From CAYXTC01 sp964468405 (GTDB taxonomy: Bacteria; Patescibacteriota; Minisyncoccia; Minisyncoccales; GWA2-38-27): DNA of 27,693 nt. The DNA is taken from positions 1-27,693 of the forward strand of contig CAYXTC010000003.1 in assembly GCA_964468405.1 (NCBI GenBank), in the 5' to 3' direction. The stretch's first letter is position 1. The number at the start of each line of letters is the position of its first letter. Of the stretch, positions 20,857 through 27,693 are shown in pieces. A program made the translations under genes and the position numbers. Under the pieces are notes generated by a model that worked only from the letters and a program-made list of their open reading frames with translations, searched no databases and was not told the origin of the DNA.

Positions 20857-22152
20857 TTATTTGCCTTGAACAAAACTTTCCAGTTTCGCCAAGGTCTTTT
20901 CGTTTTTTATCTCTTCTTTAGTATACTCTTTTAATCTTTCAGGGTCAATATTTTTCTTTGCTTCTTCAGAATTGGGATAACTTTTTAATATCTGGTCTGT
21001 TTTTTGTTTTATTTCTTCCTCTTCTGCTTTTATTTCTTCTTTTTCTCCAATAGCCATTAATACTAAAATCTTTCTGAGGCGCTTTTTAGCGTCTTCCTGA
21101 AAAGAATCCAGAAGATCCTTTTCTGTCTTGTTTGCCTGTTTTAAATATTCTTCAAAAGAGGTTTGAAATTTTTGGGAAACTTCCTTTTTAAGATTCTCTA
21201 GCATCCTTGCCTTCTCCTGCTCTATTAATTCATCAGGGATTTCCAGGCTGGCTTCTTGGGCAATGTTTTCCAGCATCTCATTCCTTACTCTTTGCTTCTC
21301 AGAGACCTCTTTCTCCTGAGAAAGACCCTGCTTAATGTTTTGCTTAACTTGGTCTATTGTTTGGAATTTGCCCAGGTTTTTAGCAAACTGATCGTTGAGT
21401 TCTGGGAAGTCTGTATTCTGCACATTGTTCATTTTTATCTTAAAAGTAAGCTCTTTCCCTGCCAGGGTCTTGGAAGAATGATCAGCAGGGATCTTCAGGG
21501 TAGTAGTTTTTTCTTCACCAGGCTTCATGCCTACTAACTCCTCTTCAAACCCTGGAATAAAATGGCCCTCTCCCAGAATAAAGGAGTCTTTTTTTCCTTT
21601 GCTTAGGGCTGCGATTTGGGGAGAACTGTACTCAATATCTACAAAATCCCCTTTTTCAGCGCTGCCCTGTTTGGCAGAAAGTTTTACTCTGGATCTTTGA
21701 AGCCACTGAAGCGCTTTTTGGACATCTTCGTCTGTCACTTCTACCGGCTTCTTCTCGCTCTTTGAGGCTATTTTCTGGTAATCCGGTAAGTCCACCTCAG
21801 GAAAAACTGCCACCTTTGCTTTGTAGATAAAAGGATCCTGGGAAGAGTTGGGGGTAGGCATTTTCACTACTTCAATCTTAGGCTGGGCAACTGCCTTAAC
21901 ATTATTCTCTTTGGCTGCCTGAGAATAGGTTTCTTTTACAGCCAGATCGGCAGCATCTATTAAAATCTTTTCTTTGCCCACTTCTTCTTCCACTTTTTCT
22001 TTCGGGGCATTTCCCTTTCTAAAACCTTTGATTTCTATATTCTGACTGTGGTTTTCAACAGTTTTTTGGACATATTTTTCAAATTCCTCAGAAGGAATTT
22101 CTACGGTTAATTCTATTTGTGATTTTTGATTCTTCTGAATATCTGTTTTCAT
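20857..22152 (-). CDS. tig: Trigger factor
   Basis: A 431-residue protein with the ribosome-docking signature GFRKGNAP (residues 43-50) in the N-terminal domain, an FKBP-type PPIase domain at about 150-240 (EKGDFVDIEYSS, FILGEGHFIPGFEEELVGMKPGEEKTTTLKIP) and the helical C-terminal arms. It is the ribosome-bound chaperone for nascent chains. It starts 3 nt after the hppA stop and ends 4 nt before clpP. No Shine-Dalgarno is visible at the start, consistent with coupling to hppA translation. Confidence 0.97.
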   Translation of the reverse strand: MKTDIQKNQKSQIELTVEIPSEEFEKYVQKTVENHSQNIEIKGFRKGNAPKEKVEEEVGKEKILIDAADLAVKETYSQAAKENNVKAVAQPKIEVVKMPTPNSSQDPFIYKAKVAVFPEVDLPDYQKIASKSEKKPVEVTDEDVQKALQWLQRSRVKLSAKQGSAEKGDFVDIEYSSPQIAALSKGKKDSFILGEGHFIPGFEEELVGMKPGEEKTTTLKIPADHSSKTLAGKELTFKIKMNNVQNTDFPELNDQFAKNLGKFQTIDQVKQNIKQGLSQEKEVSEKQRVRNEMLENIAQEASLEIPDELIEQEKARMLENLKKEVSQKFQTSFEEYLKQANKTEKDLLDSFQEDAKKRLRKILVLMAIGEKEEIKAEEEEIKQKTDQILKSYPNSEEAKKNIDPERLKEYTKEEIKNEKTLAKLESFVQGK

Positions 22153-22155
22153 AAA

Positions 22156-24150
22156 TTAAATTAAGAAAGCTACAATTAGTAAAGCAACGATGTTTAAGAC
22201 CTTGATCATAGGATTAATAGCAGGACCTGCAGTATCTTTATAGGGATCTCCTACCGTATCTCCTGTTACTGCTGCCTCGTGGGCAGGAGACCCTTTGCCC
22301 CCGAGATTTCCTTCTTCTATATATTTTTTAGCATTATCCCAAGCAGCCCCGCCTGTGGTCATGGAAATGGCTACAAACAGGCCTGTTACTATGCTCCCTA
22401 TAAGCAATCCTCCAAGGGCTTCAGGCCCTAAAAGCCACCCAACAAGAATGGGAAAGATTATGGGGAGCAGGGCTGGAATTACCATCTGCTTAATTGAACT
22501 TTTGGTAACAATGTCTACGCATTTACCGTAATCTGCTTTTGCTTTTCCTTCAATCAATCCCTTTATTTCTGCAAACTGGCGCCTTGCTTCAGTTACCACG
22601 GCGGAAGCGGATTTCCCCACAGCGCTCAAAGCCAAAGAGGCGAAAAGGTAGGGAAGCAGTCCTCCTATAAAGAGGCCTGCAATAATCTTGGGGTTTTCCA
22701 AAACAAAGTCTGCTCTTGCCCCTCTGTCTGCTAACTCCTGAGCATAGGCTGCAAAAAGCACTAGAGCGGCCAAGCCGGCCGAGGTTATGGCATAGGCTTT
22801 GGTTACTGCTTTAGTGGTATTCCCTACGGCATCCAGTTTATCCGTGGTCTCCCTTACCTCTTCTGACAAATCTGCCATTTCTGCTACGCCTCCAGCATTG
22901 TCTGTTACTGGACCGTAGGCATCCAGGGCCACCACAATACCTGCAAGAGAAAGCATGGTTGTAGCAGCCAAAGCCACTCCGTATATGCCGGCCATAGAAT
23001 AACTGATAACCACTCCTGCCGAAATAACAATAATAGGAAGGGCCGTAGACCTCATGCCGGTTGCCAGCCCCGTTATTATATTAGTAGCATGCCCTGTTTG
23101 AGAGGCCGACGCTATATCTTTTACGGGCTTGTGTTTTGTAGAAGTGTAATACTCTGTAATAACAAACATGGCTCCGGCTACTAGCAGTCCGATCAAGGAA
23201 GCGTAGTAGAGGCTCTGAGTGGAAAAGCCTAAATTATCAGTGCTCACCTTTGTTATCACGGGATAAAAGCCCACTGCGGAAAGAGTGGCAGAGACCACTA
23301 ACCCTTTGTAAAGAGCTCTCATAATATTCCCGCTTTTCCCTAGTTTTACAAAGAAACTTCCTATAACAGAGGCTAAAATAGATATTCCTCCTAAAATTAA
23401 GGGCAGGAAAATAAACTGGGGGTTTTGGGGAAAAAGAAGAGCCCCCAAGAGCATGGTGGCTGTAATCGTAACAGTATAGGTTTCAAATATATCCGCTGCC
23501 ATACCCGCACAATCTCCAACATTGTCTCCTACTTGATCTGCGATTACGGCAGGGTTGCGAGGATCGTCTTCTGGAATTCTCTGTTCTACTTTCCCCACCA
23601 GATCGGCTCCTACGTCTGCTGCCTTAGTGTAAATACCGCCTCCCAATCTTGCAAAGACTGAAATCAAACTGGCGCCAAGCCCTAAAGCCACTAGAGCCGG
23701 GATATCCCTGAAAAGATAATAAAAACCCGCTACTGCCAGCAATCCGAAACTAACCACAAGCAACCCAGTTACCAGTCCGCTCTTAAAAGAAACCCCTAAA
23801 GATTTCTTTAGCCCTCCTTTGGCAGCCTCCGCCACCCTGGAGCTAGCACGAGTAGACACTACCATGCCAATAATTCCTGAAAGAGCAGACAACAAAGCTC
23901 CTATCAGAAAGCCAAGGGCTATTGTAAACCCTAAAGCTATCCACAAAAGAATAAAGAGAACAACAGCAACTACTGCTATTGTTTTGTACTGCCTTCTTAA
24001 ATAAGAGGCTGCTCCCTCTCTGATTGCTTTTGATATTTCTACCATCTTACCCCCTCCTGCGGGCATTCTCTGGATATCTTTAATTAAAAAAATAACAAAA
24101 CCTATGGTTAAAAGAGATACAAGAATCGGCAAATAATCTAACATAAACAT
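22156..24150 (-). CDS. hppA: Membrane-bound proton-pumping pyrophosphatase, K+-independent type
   Basis: A 664-residue protein with about 15-16 membrane helices. The pyrophosphate-binding motifs are intact: GGIYTKAADVGADLVGK (171-187), the acidic DQVGDNVGDCAGMAADIFETY (205-225) and the C-terminal GGAAWDNAKKYIEEG with DTVGDPYKDTAGPAINPMIK. It couples PPi hydrolysis to H+ export. GNTTKAVTK places Lys447 and Thr450 at the two positions that decide K+ dependence (Lys/Thr in K+-independent, Ala/Gly in K+-dependent enzymes), so it should be the K+-independent H+ type. It lies 35 nt after nusA across a hairpin and 3 nt before tig. A second ATG at 24144 is an alternative start. Confidence 0.97.
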   Translation of the reverse strand: MFMLDYLPILVSLLTIGFVIFLIKDIQRMPAGGGKMVEISKAIREGAASYLRRQYKTIAVVAVVLFILLWIALGFTIALGFLIGALLSALSGIIGMVVSTRASSRVAEAAKGGLKKSLGVSFKSGLVTGLLVVSFGLLAVAGFYYLFRDIPALVALGLGASLISVFARLGGGIYTKAADVGADLVGKVEQRIPEDDPRNPAVIADQVGDNVGDCAGMAADIFETYTVTITATMLLGALLFPQNPQFIFLPLILGGISILASVIGSFFVKLGKSGNIMRALYKGLVVSATLSAVGFYPVITKVSTDNLGFSTQSLYYASLIGLLVAGAMFVITEYYTSTKHKPVKDIASASQTGHATNIITGLATGMRSTALPIIVISAGVVISYSMAGIYGVALAATTMLSLAGIVVALDAYGPVTDNAGGVAEMADLSEEVRETTDKLDAVGNTTKAVTKAYAITSAGLAALVLFAAYAQELADRGARADFVLENPKIIAGLFIGGLLPYLFASLALSAVGKSASAVVTEARRQFAEIKGLIEGKAKADYGKCVDIVTKSSIKQMVIPALLPIIFPILVGWLLGPEALGGLLIGSIVTGLFVAISMTTGGAAWDNAKKYIEEGNLGGKGSPAHEAAVTGDTVGDPYKDTAGPAINPMIKVLNIVALLIVAFLI

Positions 24151-24153
24151 TAA

Positions 24154-24179
24154 CCAGCCGGCAATACTCCCCGGACTGG
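24154..24179 (-). other. Hairpin between nusA and hppA
   Basis: CCAG-U-CCGG (24179-24171) pairs with CCGG-CUGG (24161-24154), 8 bp with one bulge. The loop holds GGAG. It ends 3 nt before the hppA ATG, with no proper T-run, so it is either a weak terminator or an element affecting hppA translation. Confidence 0.4.
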
Positions 24180-24185
24180 ACTTAA

Positions 24186-25463
24186 TTATTTTTTATCAGA
24201 AGACGACTCTTTTTTAGTGGTTTTCTTTTTCTTTGTTGTTTTTTTCTTAGCAGAAGAAGATTTCTTCTTTTCAGGCGTCTTCTTCTTAGAAGACTCTTCG
24301 GCGGGTTCCTCCTCGACAGCCTCTTCTTCCTTCTCAGGCTCTGCGCTCTCTACCTCTTCCCCTTCTGGTGTTTTAATATCTATCTTCCAGCCGGTAAGGC
24401 GGGCTGCCAGCCTAACATTCTGCCCCTCTTTCCCTATGGCCAAAGAAAGCTGGTCGTTGGGAACAACACAAAGAGCAGTGTTTTTGGGCTGTATTTTAAC
24501 TTCTTCAATTTTAGCAGGGGAAAGAGAGTTGCTGATATATTCTTCAGGATCTTCTGAATATTCTACAATATCAATTTTCTCGCCTCCCAGTTCGTTAATG
24601 ACTGCCATTACCCTTGTTCCTCTTTGGCCCACGGCGCTTCCGATGGGATCTATATTCTCTTCTTCTGCTGCCACCGCTATCTTGGTACGAGACCCTGGCT
24701 CTCTGGCAATAGATTTTATCTCAACTATCCCCTGGGCTATTTCAGGAACCTCTAATTCAAATAATTTTGACACAAATTTAGGATAAGCCCGAGAGAGCAC
24801 AACAAGAGGTCCTTTGGGGGTCTCTTGAACTTCTAAAAGATAAAACCTTAGTCTCTGGCCAGGCCTGTAAAACTCTCCGTAAACTCTTTCTTCTCTCGGA
24901 AGGACACCAAGCGTCTTGCCAATATCCACAAAGATATTTCTGGCCTCCACTCTCTGGATAACTCCTGAAACTATTTCTCCCTCTTTTTCTTTGTACTCAG
25001 AATAAATGGTATTTCTCTCCTCTTCTCTTATCTTCTGGAGAATAACCTGCTTTGCCGTCTGGGCTGCGATTCTCCCAAACTCAGTCTTGGTCTTCAAAGA
25101 AATATATATTTCATCTCCTGCCTTAATGTCCTTTTTTTCTTTTTTGGCATCCTCTACCATTATATGCCTCTCTTGATTGAATCTCACTTTCCCTTCTTCC
25201 TTTTCTTTTTTATTCTCTTTTATTTTCTCCAATTCTTCCTCAGAATAAACCATATCCTTTGAGACCACTTCCTTAATCTGCCAAAACTTAACATCACCGG
25301 TATCCGGCTTAAGTTCTGCCCTTATAATCTGTCCCTTCTCTCCATATTCTTTTTTGTAGGCTGCAGCAATAGCGGCTTCAATGCAGTCAGTTACCTTATC
25401 TACGGGTATTCCTTTCTCTTCTGCAATCTGCGCCATGGCTGAAGTAAAATTCTTAATGTCCAT
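24186..25463 (-). CDS. nusA: Transcription factor NusA with Lys/Ser-rich tail
   Basis: 425 residues from the ATG at 25463 (MDIKNFTSAMAQIAEEKGI, the usual NusA start); a longer frame to 25499 would run through a leader hairpin. Domains: N-terminal RNAP-binding domain with a charged insert (about residues 78-112), S1 at about 160-226 (GEIVSGVIQRVEARNIFVDIG), KH1 and KH2 at about 230-367 (DPIGSAVGQRGTRVMAVINEL and LAIGKEGQNVRLAARLTGWKIDI). After KH2 an unusual tail (368-425) has an acidic part and then a Lys/Ser/Thr-rich part (KKKTTKKKKTTKK), like histone H1 tails. NusA modulates pausing, termination and antitermination. Confidence 0.96.
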   Translation of the reverse strand: MDIKNFTSAMAQIAEEKGIPVDKVTDCIEAAIAAAYKKEYGEKGQIIRAELKPDTGDVKFWQIKEVVSKDMVYSEEELEKIKENKKEKEEGKVRFNQERHIMVEDAKKEKKDIKAGDEIYISLKTKTEFGRIAAQTAKQVILQKIREEERNTIYSEYKEKEGEIVSGVIQRVEARNIFVDIGKTLGVLPREERVYGEFYRPGQRLRFYLLEVQETPKGPLVVLSRAYPKFVSKLFELEVPEIAQGIVEIKSIAREPGSRTKIAVAAEEENIDPIGSAVGQRGTRVMAVINELGGEKIDIVEYSEDPEEYISNSLSPAKIEEVKIQPKNTALCVVPNDQLSLAIGKEGQNVRLAARLTGWKIDIKTPEGEEVESAEPEKEEEAVEEEPAEESSKKKTPEKKKSSSAKKKTTKKKKTTKKESSSDKK

Positions 25464-25470
25464 ATTTTTT

Positions 25471-25497
25471 ATTAAAAATGTCCGTTTTCCAACGGAC
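25471..25497 (-). terminator. Terminator-like hairpin in the nusA leader
   Basis: In minus-strand RNA GUCCGUU-GGAA-AACGGAC (25497-25480) is a perfect 7-bp stem with a tetraloop, followed by AUUUUUAAU. It lies between the nusA promoter and the nusA ATG at 25463, so it can end the upstream receiver transcript or act as an attenuator of nusA itself. Confidence 0.65.
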
Positions 25498-25519
25498 AAT
25501 TACTTTCTTTGCTGTTTTC

Positions 25520-25547
25520 AATTTAACAAAAGAGGAGAGGATGTCAA
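25520..25547 (-). promoter_or_regulatory. Probable nusA promoter
   Basis: Minus strand TTGACA (25547-25542), 16-nt spacer, TAAATT (25525-25520). The -35 overlaps the stop of the receiver gene. Start near 25513 gives a leader of about 50 nt containing the hairpin. Confidence 0.55.
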
Positions 25548-25927
25548 CCCTTTAATCTCTCTTTTACTTTTTCTACTATCTGCTTCGGAGTAAAGTCTGC
25601 TTTGGTAATATATTGCTCGGCCTCAAGATTGTGGCCCTGTTGTTTAAGTTCTTTGCTGGTATAGTTTGTGAGAATAAAAACAGGAATGTCTTTCAATCCT
25701 TTTTCTTTCCTCATCTTCTTTAGCACCTCTATACCGTTAATATCAGGCAAAACAAGATCTAAGAGTATTAGATTGGGATATTCCTTTTCTTTTGATTCTT
25801 TAAGTTTTTGGAAGGCAGCCTCCCCCAACTTAAAAGATTCCACCTTAAAATCTTCAGCCCCTAGGGCAGTCTTATATATGTCTATAATAGTAGGCTCGTC
25901 TTCTATGAGAAGTATTTTTTTACTCAT
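25544..25927 (-). CDS. Single-domain response regulator
   Basis: A 127-residue CheY-like receiver. Acidic pocket Glu9/Asp10, phosphoacceptor Asp57 (LILLDLVLP), switch Thr in FILTN and Lys in YITKAD. There is no output domain. It has its own promoter (TTGATT-N16-TATAAT) with the -10 12 nt before the ATG. The nearest kinase sequence is only a decayed C-terminal fragment beyond hisC, so its partner is elsewhere or was lost. It resembles the receiver at 16671 in pattern but the two are clearly different proteins. Confidence 0.9.
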   Translation of the reverse strand: MSKKILLIEDEPTIIDIYKTALGAEDFKVESFKLGEAAFQKLKESKEKEYPNLILLDLVLPDINGIEVLKKMRKEKGLKDIPVFILTNYTSKELKQQGHNLEAEQYITKADFTPKQIVEKVKERLKG

Positions 25928-25938
25928 AACCTGAATTC

Positions 25939-25966
25939 ATTATATCTTTTAAACCAATAAAATCAA
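25939..25966 (-). promoter_or_regulatory. Promoter of the 25927 receiver gene
   Basis: Minus strand TTGATT (25966-25961), 16-nt spacer, TATAAT (25944-25939). Start near 25932, about 5 nt before the ATG. The -35 overlaps the hisC stop. Confidence 0.7.
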
Positions 25967-27036
25967 ATTCTGTTTATTTCTTCAACTAATCTCTTGTTCT
26001 GCTCGGGAGACCCTACGCTGATCCTCACAAAACTATCCATGCCTTCTCCGAAAGAAGAACAATTTCTTAAAATAATTCCCTTTGCTTTCATTTTAGAAAC
26101 CACCTCTTCTGCCTTATGGGGGCTGGCATCTACAAGAATAAAGTTGCTCTCTGAGGGATAAACCTTAAATTTAATGTTTCCTGTTAAATATTCTCTTTGC
26201 TGCTTATTAGTCTCTGTCACCTTGTCAGCATGCTCTTTATCTTCCATTGCCTCTTTTCCTGCTTTTACTGCCAGAGAACTGGTAAAAAAGGGAAGGTTGG
26301 TTTTGTTGAAATCTGAGACTAATTCATCTGGCAGTATGCCGAATCCAAGTCTTAAATTAGCCAAACCGTAAACCTTAGAAAAAGTGCGGGTAATGATTAA
26401 ATTATTGTATTTTCCCAATAAATCCAAACAGGAGGAATCAGGCTTTGCGTATTCAATGTATGCTTCGTCTAATAACACATAACTGTTAACCTCTTTAAGG
26501 ATTCTTTCCACGTCCTCTTTCAAGGCAAGATTCCCTGTAGGATTGTTGGGAGAACAGATGAAAATGAGTTTGGTATTTTGGTTCTCTTTGGATATTATCT
26601 CTCCAACAGGAAGATTAAAGTCTTTGTCTCTTTTTACAAAAACAGGGCTTCCTCCCGCCACCCGGGTTACAAACTCATACATGCTGAAAGTAGGCAGAGG
26701 AATAATGGTCTCTTGGTCTTTGTCTATTAATATCTTGGAGAGGACGTCGAAAACTCCGTCGCTTCCAGAGGACAAAACAATGTTTCCCTCGGAAACTTTT
26801 AATTCCTTAGATATTGTCTTCTTCAACTCCCTTATGCTCAAAGGATCCGGAAAAATAGCAAGGTCTTTAATATTGTCTATCACCGCCTTTTCCGCCTTGG
26901 GGCTCGGTCCCAGAGGGTTTTCGTTTGAAGCCAGCTTGATTACTTTCTCAGGATCCAAACCTAATTCTTCCGCCACTTCTTCTATTGACTTACCCGGGAT
27001 ATATTCTTTTAAATCTTTTAAGAATTTCTTTTTCAT
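25963..27036 (-). CDS. hisC: Histidinol-phosphate aminotransferase-like PLP enzyme
   Basis: A 357-residue fold-type I aminotransferase of HisC length. Motifs: LASNENPLGPSP (36-47), SSGSDGVFDVL, CSPNNPTGN (161-169, Asn165), LLDEAYIEY (Asp190, Tyr193), the PLP Schiff-base lysine TRTFSKVYG (Lys221) and NLRLGFG with the carboxylate-binding Arg229. HisC transaminates histidinol phosphate with glutamate. No other his gene is nearby, so the true substrate may be an aromatic amino acid, since HisC-type enzymes are often promiscuous. The start lies 2 nt after the stop of the kinase remnant and lacks a Shine-Dalgarno, implying cotranscription with it. Confidence 0.9.
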   Translation of the reverse strand: MKKKFLKDLKEYIPGKSIEEVAEELGLDPEKVIKLASNENPLGPSPKAEKAVIDNIKDLAIFPDPLSIRELKKTISKELKVSEGNIVLSSGSDGVFDVLSKILIDKDQETIIPLPTFSMYEFVTRVAGGSPVFVKRDKDFNLPVGEIISKENQNTKLIFICSPNNPTGNLALKEDVERILKEVNSYVLLDEAYIEYAKPDSSCLDLLGKYNNLIITRTFSKVYGLANLRLGFGILPDELVSDFNKTNLPFFTSSLAVKAGKEAMEDKEHADKVTETNKQQREYLTGNIKFKVYPSESNFILVDASPHKAEEVVSKMKAKGIILRNCSSFGEGMDSFVRISVGSPEQNKRLVEEINRI

Positions 27037-27038
27037 AT

Positions 27039-27203
27039 TTATTTTATAGGTAACTCCACAAAGAAGGTGCTACCTTTACCCTTGCCCTCAGACTCTGCCC
27101 ATACTTCTCCGTTGTGGGCCTTGATTATTCTGCTGGAGATAAAGAGGCCTATGCCCTTGCCAGTAGCAAAAACCTTTTTGGCTTTTTCTCTTCTTCGGCT
27201 TTT
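27039..27203 (-). pseudogene. C-terminal remnant of a histidine kinase (HATPase end)
   Basis: 54 codons open on the minus strand with no start codon encode the G2-box end of a histidine kinase: FATGKGIGLFISSRIIKAHN, then GEVWAESEGKGKGSTFFVELPIK and a TAA at 27041-27039. The H-box, N-box and G1-box are absent, so no kinase activity is possible. The fragment begins directly after the TAA stop of the HEPN gene and is in the same frame. This looks like a deletion or insertion junction in which the HEPN gene replaced the front of the kinase. The intact downstream stop and 2-nt distance to hisC suggest the kinase once headed hisC's operon. Confidence 0.8.
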
Positions 27204-27668
27204 TTATAAGTTTTTCATTGATAATCTCTGCTGAGGATTCTTCTTTTGAATAAGATCCTCTATCGCTCTCTCAAACTTCTCTGCTGTTTTAATGCTATTT
27301 TCTGCTTCAGTTTTAGAAATTACTAACTTGCCCTCGTAGATCAAGTAGTTTCTTTTCTTCCGCATCTTATTGAATTTTTGAACCAGTATTCTGTAATCCT
27401 TCCCTAAAGCTTTCTCTGTAAAGTTAACCACTATCCTGTGAGAACCTACAGTCCGGGGCCTTAAATTATGGGAGAAAACAAGGGCTCTGCCTGTTAAAAG
27501 CATGGCTTCGTAAGCGAAGCGGAAGCCTCCTTCTTGGTCGTTGTTCTTAATCAGAATCCTGGCACTTTTAAGGCTTCTACTTGCTCTTTCTAACAACCTG
27601 ACCACTTGATCGAATTCAATTTTTTCTTTTTTTAAAAATCCCTTTTTAAGAAATTCTTGATAATTCAT
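27204..27668 (-). CDS. HEPN-domain protein (SAV_6107-like)
   Basis: A 154-residue mostly helical protein. The pattern VVRLLERASRSLKSARILI, FRFAYEAMLLTGRALVFSHNLRPRTVGSHRIVVNF and MRKKRNYLIYEGK fits HEPN proteins, closest to the SAV_6107-type group with the GxH...V element. The usual RNase motif Rx4-6H is replaced by RNYLIY (106-111), so ribonuclease activity is uncertain. HEPN proteins often pair with a nucleotidyltransferase antitoxin; any partner upstream lies outside the window (25 nt remain). Its C-terminal tail (QKKNPQQRLSMKNL) ends at the junction with the kinase remnant, so the last residues may not be native. Confidence 0.8.
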   Translation of the reverse strand: MNYQEFLKKGFLKKEKIEFDQVVRLLERASRSLKSARILIKNNDQEGGFRFAYEAMLLTGRALVFSHNLRPRTVGSHRIVVNFTEKALGKDYRILVQKFNKMRKKRNYLIYEGKLVISKTEAENSIKTAEKFERAIEDLIQKKNPQQRLSMKNL

Positions 27669-27693
27669 TTTTATCGCCGACTAAAAATATTTT

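Noticed and set aside
20853..20873. TTG start at 20873 for clpP
   Set aside because: It overlaps tig; the ATG at 20852 gives the normal ClpP N-terminus.
24217..24786. Plus-strand Phe/Ser-rich open frame
   Set aside because: It is the antisense of the nusA C-terminal tail and KH region; low complexity there explains the missing stops.
25464..25499. Longer nusA start at 25499
   Set aside because: It would be translated through the leader hairpin; MDIKNF at 25463 matches the usual NusA start.

Overview
The window reads as a chromosomal segment of a Candidate Phyla Radiation (Patescibacteria, most likely Parcubacteria-like) bacterium. This rests on several things: short, tightly packed genes in long same-strand runs; weak or absent Shine-Dalgarno sites; tRNA genes without an encoded CCA; TGA used as a normal stop; and a gene mix typical of that group (type IV pilus machinery with short PilM/N/O proteins, K+-independent H+-pyrophosphatase, RNase Y, HtrA-like protease, HEPN protein, many tiny membrane proteins). 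The lineage is inferred from style and family content. There is no rRNA here and I could not run a database search.

Layout. (1) 1-1050, minus: start of an EndoQ-like PHP protein and a two-helix membrane protein. (2) 1104-1543, plus: an isolated unit with a near-consensus promoter, a possible 11-residue leader, an acidic Glu/Gly tandem-repeat protein interrupted by a 100-N assembly gap, and a strong terminator. (3) 1551-5177, minus: Cas4/RecB-type nuclease, small membrane protein, acylphosphatase, winged-helix-like protein, a 30-residue membrane peptide, aromatic-amino-acid-type permease, MgtC/SapB protein and an EF-Tu-domain-2-like protein. (4) 5236-5520, minus: a structured small RNA or leader with its own promoter and terminator, next to tRNA-Arg(CCT). 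(5) 5584-6615, plus: HtrA-like protease on an apparently leaderless mRNA. (6) 6616-6990, minus: tRNA-Arg(TCT), tRNA-His(GTG) and a 54-residue membrane protein from one promoter. (7) 7028-18033, minus: an 11-kb type IV pilus cluster in the order histidine kinase, receiver, PilB, PilC, three minor-pilin-like proteins (I/J/K or PilV/W/X order), PilM, PilN, PilO and a small membrane protein. (8) 18080-18674, plus: tRNA-Pro, tRNA-Gly and a His-rich membrane protein. (9) 18673-25963, minus: rny, clpP, tig, hppA, nusA and a stand-alone receiver. (10) 25963-27693, minus: hisC, a decayed histidine-kinase C-terminus and a HEPN protein.

How the parts fit. The pilus cluster supplies an assembly ATPase (PilB), platform (PilC), PilM/N/O alignment complex and a likely pilus-tip minor pilin trio with large, Cys-containing or beta-rich ectodomains. 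A two-component pair at the head of the cluster could set pilus expression or activity. Housekeeping genes follow as a proteostasis/RNA block (tig-clpP, rny, nusA) with a proton pump driven by pyrophosphate.

The most interesting cross-cutting signal is in 5' ends. Several promoters place the -10 box only 8-15 nt before the ATG (leaderless or nearly so). Two small membrane-protein genes start exactly 8 nt after the 3' end of a CCA-less tRNA, so tRNA 3' processing would itself create their mRNA 5' ends. The other leading candidates are the acidic VNTR protein and the 5236-5410 RNA.
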